A stretch of DNA of 64,000 nt from CAZBLK01 sp964492715 (lineage in GTDB: Bacteria; Bacillota; Clostridia; Lachnospirales; WRBF01): the NCBI GenBank assembly GCA_964492715.1, contig CAZBLK010000003.1, positions 1 through 64,000 of the forward strand, read 5' to 3'. Position 1 is the stretch's first letter, and every line of letters begins with the position of its first letter. Position numbers and translations under genes: made by a program. Below, one piece after another: positions 60,479 through 64,000 of this stretch. A model generated the notes under the pieces. The model had not been told where the DNA came from, searched no databases, and saw only the letters and a list, made by a program, of their open reading frames with translations.

Positions 60479-61804
60479 ATGGCAAAACCAATTGTAGCAA
60501 TTGTTGGCCGCCCAAATGTGGGTAAATCAACGCTTTTTAATAGATTAGTAGGAGAACGTTTGAGCATTGTTGAAGACACACCAGGTGTTACTCGTGACAG
60601 AGTTTATGCAGATGCCGAATGGCTTAACACGAAGTTTACATTAATTGACACAGGAGGGCTTGACCCTTCTTCGGAAGATGAAATTCACAAAAAAATGTAT
60701 ACACAAGCCGAAATTGCAATTGATACGGCTGATGTAATTATGTTTATTGTTGATATAAAAACAGGCATTACTGATGCAGACTTAAACGTAGCAAACGTAC
60801 TTCGTAAAGCAAACAAACCGATTGTTCTTGTCGTAAATAAAGTTGACGACATGCGCAGAGAAAACCTTGATATTTATGAGTTTTATTCTCTTGGTTTGGG
60901 TGAACCAATTCCAGTTTCGTCAGGGCAAGCGCTTGGGCTTGGCGACATGCTTGACGTTGTTGTGTCAAATTTCGACAAAGAAAAGCTTGCAGAAGAAGAA
61001 AACGACCTTATTAAAGTAGCAATTGTCGGAAAGCCAAATGTAGGTAAATCTTCATTAGTAAACAAAATTCTTGGCGAGGAACGTGTAATTGTAAGCCCCA
61101 TTGCAGGAACAACTCGTGATGCAATAGACACGTACACGGAAAAAGACGGTCAAGGCTTTGTTTTTATAGACACGGCTGGTATGCGAAAACGAAACAAAAT
61201 AAAGGAAAACATAGAAAAGTACAGCATTGTTCGTGCCGTTTCTGCAATTGAACGTGCTGACGTATGTGTACTTGTTATAAACGCAGAAGAAGGCATAACC
61301 GAGCAAGACACAAAAATTGCAGGCATAGCGCACGAAGCTGGAAAAGCGGCAATTATTGTTGTAAACAAATGGGACGCTATAGAAAAAGATAACAACACAA
61401 TGAAAAAGTTTGAAAAAGACATTCGTAACACGTTAAGCTACATGCCTTATGCGCCAATGCTTTTTATTTCAGCGTTAACAGGGCAGCGTGTTCACAAGCT
61501 TTTTGAAACAATTGTTGCTGTAAGCCAAAATTCGTCGCACAGAGTTAGCACAGGGCTTTTAAATGAAGTTCTTTCAGAAGCTACAGCAATGAACCAACCA
61601 CCAGCAGAAAAAGGACGACAACTTCGTATTTATTACATGACACAAGTGTCTGTTCGTCCTCCAACTTTTGTGCTTTTTGTAAATAACAAAGAATTACTTC
61701 ATTTTTCATATAAGCGTTATATAGAAAACAGGCTTAGGGAAGCGTTTGGCTTTTCTGGAACGCCGATACACTTTCTAGTTAGAAATAAAGGCGAGAGGGA
61801 TTAG
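60479..61804 (+). CDS. der: ribosome biogenesis GTPase Der
   Basis: A 441-residue protein with two GTPase domains and a KH-like end, needed for 50S assembly. Domain 1: 'GRPNVGKST', 'DTPGVTRD', 'NKVD'. Domain 2: 'GKPNVGKSS', 'DTAGMRK', 'NKWD'. The C-terminal KH domain ends normally ('[14 protein letters not shown]'). AAGGAGAA precedes the ATG. The next reading frame is the plsY remnant. Confidence 0.97.
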   Translation: MAKPIVAIVGRPNVGKSTLFNRLVGERLSIVEDTPGVTRDRVYADAEWLNTKFTLIDTGGLDPSSEDEIHKKMYTQAEIAIDTADVIMFIVDIKTGITDADLNVANVLRKANKPIVLVVNKVDDMRRENLDIYEFYSLGLGEPIPVSSGQALGLGDMLDVVVSNFDKEKLAEEENDLIKVAIVGKPNVGKSSLVNKILGEERVIVSPIAGTTRDAIDTYTEKDGQGFVFIDTAGMRKRNKIKENIEKYSIVRAVSAIERADVCVLVINAEEGITEQDTKIAGIAHEAGKAAIIVVNKWDAIEKDNNTMKKFEKDIRNTLSYMPYAPMLFISALTGQRVHKLFETIVAVSQNSSHRVSTGLLNEVLSEATAMNQPPAEKGRQLRIYYMTQVSVRPPTFVLFVNNKELLHFSYKRYIENRLREAFGFSGTPIHFLVRNKGERD

Positions 61805-61962
61805 CAAGTTTAGAGTACATTTTCATTGTCCTTTCTTCTGAGGAAATTTTATTAGCTTTTATAATTTGTATTGTAGGGTATGTTAAACATCGTGGAAACA
61901 TTACAAGTCTTTTAAAAGGAAACGAAAGAAAATTATCTTTTGGTGGTGGTATTAAAAAATGA
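61801..61962 (+). pseudogene. plsY: C-terminal remnant of plsY (glycerol-3-phosphate acyltransferase)
   Basis: An open frame of about 53 codons ends in TGA at 61960-61962, overlapping the gpsA ATG. Its translation contains a hydrophobic helix and then 'YVKHRGNITSLLKGNERKL', which matches the conserved PlsY C-terminus (HR.NI.RLL.G.E.K). There is no ATG, GTG or TTG in frame, and the preceding stop (TAA, 61786-61788) lies in der. About the first 150 residues of PlsY are missing. PlsY acylates glycerol-3-phosphate with acyl-phosphate, and der-plsY-gpsA is a known order, so a deletion is inferred. Confidence 0.75.
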
Positions 61963-62987
61963 ACGAAAAAAAAAGTGGTAAAAAAAACATAACAGTAATT
62001 GGCGCAGGAAGCTGGGGAACAGCTATCACTTCCCTACTCTATGAAAATGGACATGATGTTACGCTTTGGTCTCATGATAAAGCGCACGCTGAAAAAATTG
62101 TAGCCGACAAGGAAAACAAAGAATATTTACCTGGGGTTAATATTCCGCAGGAAATAGTTGTAACAAGTGATATTGAATATTCGGTTAAAAATGCAGAAAT
62201 TATAGTCACTGCTGTGCCTTCAGTGTATATGTCAAGTGTGCTTAAACAGTTTGCCACGTTTTTAAACAAACGTCACACAGTTGTAAACATTTCAAAAGGG
62301 CTTGATGAAAGTACACTTAGCAGGCTTTCAGAAGTAATTGAAAGTAACATTCCAAGCTGCAAGGTTTGTGTTTTGGCAGGCCCCAGCCACGCAGAAGAAG
62401 TTGGTAATAAAATACCAACAACTTGTGTTGCCTCATCTAAGGATTCATCAGTTGCCGAGCATGTGCAAGACATTTTTATGAATAAGTATTTCCGTGTGTA
62501 TGTAAACACAGATATAATTGGTGTTGAACTTGGCGGGGCATTAAAAAATGTAATTGCACTTGCAGCAGGAATAGCTGACGGCTTAGGGCTTGGCGACAAC
62601 ACAAAAGCGGCATTAATGACAAGAGGTATGGCTGAAATTGCACGTCTTGGCGTAAAAATGGGTGCAGACCCTTATACATTCAGCGGGCTTACAGGAATTG
62701 GCGACTTAATTGTAACTTGCACTAGTATGCACAGCCGTAACCGCCGAGCAGGTATACTTTTAGGTCAAGGAAAGCCGCTTGAACAAGCTCTTTCTGAAAT
62801 TCATATGGTTGTTGAAGGTGTAAACACCGCTAAAGCCGCCCTCATGCTTGCACAAAAGCATGGCGTTTTGATGCCGATTACCGAGGAAATAAACAACGTT
62901 TTGTTTGAAGGTAAAAAGCCAATGGAAGCAGTTTATGACCTGATGCAAAGGGACAAGACGGAGGAACACGAATATGCTTTTCGATAA
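61959..62987 (+). CDS. gpsA: glycerol-3-phosphate dehydrogenase [NAD(P)+]
   Basis: A 342-residue enzyme making sn-glycerol-3-phosphate for phospholipids. 'VIGAGSWGTAI' binds NAD(P), Lys and Asp catalytic residues lie in 'GGALKNVIALAAGIADGLGLGDNTKAALMTRG' (read in parts), and 'GLTGIGDLIVTC' follows. A Lys-rich leader of about nine residues is slightly long. The ATG overlaps the plsY-remnant stop by four bases, so coupling with plsY is probably lost and expression now depends on the GGTGGT/local site or readthrough from der. Confidence 0.95.
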   Translation: MNEKKSGKKNITVIGAGSWGTAITSLLYENGHDVTLWSHDKAHAEKIVADKENKEYLPGVNIPQEIVVTSDIEYSVKNAEIIVTAVPSVYMSSVLKQFATFLNKRHTVVNISKGLDESTLSRLSEVIESNIPSCKVCVLAGPSHAEEVGNKIPTTCVASSKDSSVAEHVQDIFMNKYFRVYVNTDIIGVELGGALKNVIALAAGIADGLGLGDNTKAALMTRGMAEIARLGVKMGADPYTFSGLTGIGDLIVTCTSMHSRNRRAGILLGQGKPLEQALSEIHMVVEGVNTAKAALMLAQKHGVLMPITEEINNVLFEGKKPMEAVYDLMQRDKTEEHEYAFR

Positions 62988-64000
62988 AGAGTTTATTTTA
63001 AATACTCTGCAAGAAATTTTATCAATTGACAGCCCTACAGGTTTTACTGACAACGTGATTAAAAAAATAAAGGAATATGCAGAAGTTTTGGGTTTTCCTT
63101 TTAAGTACACGGTTAAAGGCGGCGGCATAATTACAGTTAAAGGTGAAACTGAAAAGACAGTTGGCATAAGCACCCACGTTGACACACTTGGGCTTATGGT
63201 AACTCACGTTAAGGCTGACGGAACTTTGGGCTTTACTAAAGTCGGCGCACCTATTACACAAACACTTGACGGAGAATACTGCAAGGTTTACACTAGAAAT
63301 GGCAAAGTTTACACAGGTACAATTTTATCAAATGCACCTTCTTCTCATGTTTATGCTGTTGATAGCGAGAAAATGGAGCGGACTCCTAATAAAATGCACG
63401 TTCGCTTGGACGAAATTGTAAAAAACAAAAACGACACTTTGTCGTTAGGCATTCAAAATGGTGACTTCATATGCTACGACACAAAGACAGTCGTTGCAAA
63501 AAATGGTTTTATTAAGTCTAGGTTTTTGGACGACAAGCTTTCTGTTGCACTTGTTTTAGGGGTTTTAAAATATTTTGCAGACAACAAAATTACGCCTAAA
63601 TATAATGTTAAGTTTATGTTTTCAACTTATGAAGAAGTTGGGCATGGTATGTCAAGCACACCAAGCGGCATAACAGAGCTTTTGGCTGTTGATATGGGCT
63701 GCATAGGTGACACACTTAGCTGCACAGAATATGACGTTTCTATTTGTGCAAAAGACGCTACAGGCCCTTATGATTATGAGTTGACCACAAAGCTTATAAA
63801 ACTTGCAAAAAATAGTGACCTAAAATTCGCTGTTGACGTGTACCCTGCTTATAGCTCGGACGTCAGTGCTTCACTTCGTGGGGGTAACGACATAAAAGGG
63901 GCTTTAATTGGTCCGGGTGTTGCGGCAAGCCACGGCATGGAACGAAGCCATTACGATGCCGTAAACAACACTATGCGGCTTATTGTTTTGTACCTTACAA
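62974..64000 (+). CDS. M42-family metallo-aminopeptidase, 3' end outside the window
   Basis: An open frame from ATG 62974 (GGAGG at 62960-62964) to the window edge, at least 342 codons. 'LSIDSPTGFTDNVI', 'ISTHVDTLGLMV' (zinc His and Asp), 'FLDDKLSVA', 'FSTYEEVGHG' (catalytic Glu and zinc ligand) and 'AVDMGCIGD' are M42 peptidase/cellulase M motifs, and 'AYSSDVSAS...GVAASHGMERSHYDA' the late His ligand. It overlaps gpsA by 14 bases. Only the very last residues seem to be missing. Confidence 0.88.
   Translation, partial: MLFDKEFILNTLQEILSIDSPTGFTDNVIKKIKEYAEVLGFPFKYTVKGGGIITVKGETEKTVGISTHVDTLGLMVTHVKADGTLGFTKVGAPITQTLDGEYCKVYTRNGKVYTGTILSNAPSSHVYAVDSEKMERTPNKMHVRLDEIVKNKNDTLSLGIQNGDFICYDTKTVVAKNGFIKSRFLDDKLSVALVLGVLKYFADNKITPKYNVKFMFSTYEEVGHGMSSTPSGITELLAVDMGCIGDTLSCTEYDVSICAKDATGPYDYELTTKLIKLAKNSDLKFAVDVYPAYSSDVSASLRGGNDIKGALIGPGVAASHGMERSHYDAVNNTMRLIVLYLT

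Noticed and set aside
1..64000. CRISPR array, prophage, defence island or tRNA cluster
   Set aside because: No regularly spaced repeats, phage structural genes, nuclease-defence operon or cloverleaf sequences were seen; the window is mainly conserved core genes.

Overview
The window is AT-rich, gene-dense DNA from an endospore-forming member of the Firmicutes, most likely an anaerobic Clostridia lineage. The evidence is the spoIIAA-spoIIAB-sigF operon, ylbJ, a GerMN protein and a DacF-type carboxypeptidase, together with a tungsten/molybdenum-type aldehyde ferredoxin oxidoreductase, many TTG and GTG starts with strong GGAGG-type ribosome sites, and Bacillus/Clostridium gene neighbourhoods. 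Genus cannot be assigned from sequence alone. I saw no rRNA, tRNA, CRISPR array, prophage or transposase gene.

Layout. 1-4.7 kb: a putative coat protein, a lipid kinase, a DUF1003 protein, a PepV dipeptidase and signal peptidase I. 4.7-6.5 kb: a 170-bp MITE-like palindrome, then the sigma-F operon. 6.5-16 kb (minus strand): a complete type II fatty acid synthesis operon, fabT-fabH-acpP-fabK-fabD-fabG-fabF-accB-fabZ-accC-accD-accA, in the same order as in streptococci, with a clear promoter and overlapping palindromic operator. 16-19.1 kb: polyferredoxin, AOR-family oxidoreductase and a ThiS/MoaD-like sulfur carrier. 19.1-23.5 kb: three consecutive Rrf2 regulators, then nifS, nifU and mnmA (Fe-S assembly and tRNA thiolation). 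23.7-27.7 kb: ftsQ, ftsZ, dacF and a small Cys-rich protein behind a sigma-K-like promoter. 28-36.7 kb (minus): miaB-ylbF-mutS-mutL-miaA-ynbB. 37-42 kb: two regulators, lon-ysxC and a LysM/CAP protein. 42-51 kb: GerMN protein, dusB, an ECF S component, the ylmE-sepF-yggT-ylmH cell-division cluster and ylbJ. 51-56.4 kb (minus): yloU-yloV-recG and rsmD-coaD. 56.6-64 kb (plus): rnhB-ylqG-like-ylqH-yraN, a DUF512 protein, der, a plsY remnant, gpsA and a truncated M42 peptidase.

Most of the window is conserved housekeeping DNA. The unusual signals are structural: an apparently perfect 642-bp tandem duplication of ylqH-yraN; a plsY gene reduced to its C-terminal coding part between der and gpsA; a dispersed MITE-like family with three copies, one of which now supplies the last 16 codons and stop of ysxC; a second TA-flanked palindromic element after lepB; three adjacent Rrf2 paralogues with progressively altered cysteine clusters; and sigma-K-type promoters before two unrecognised Cys-rich proteins. 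I found no convincing wholly new multi-gene system.
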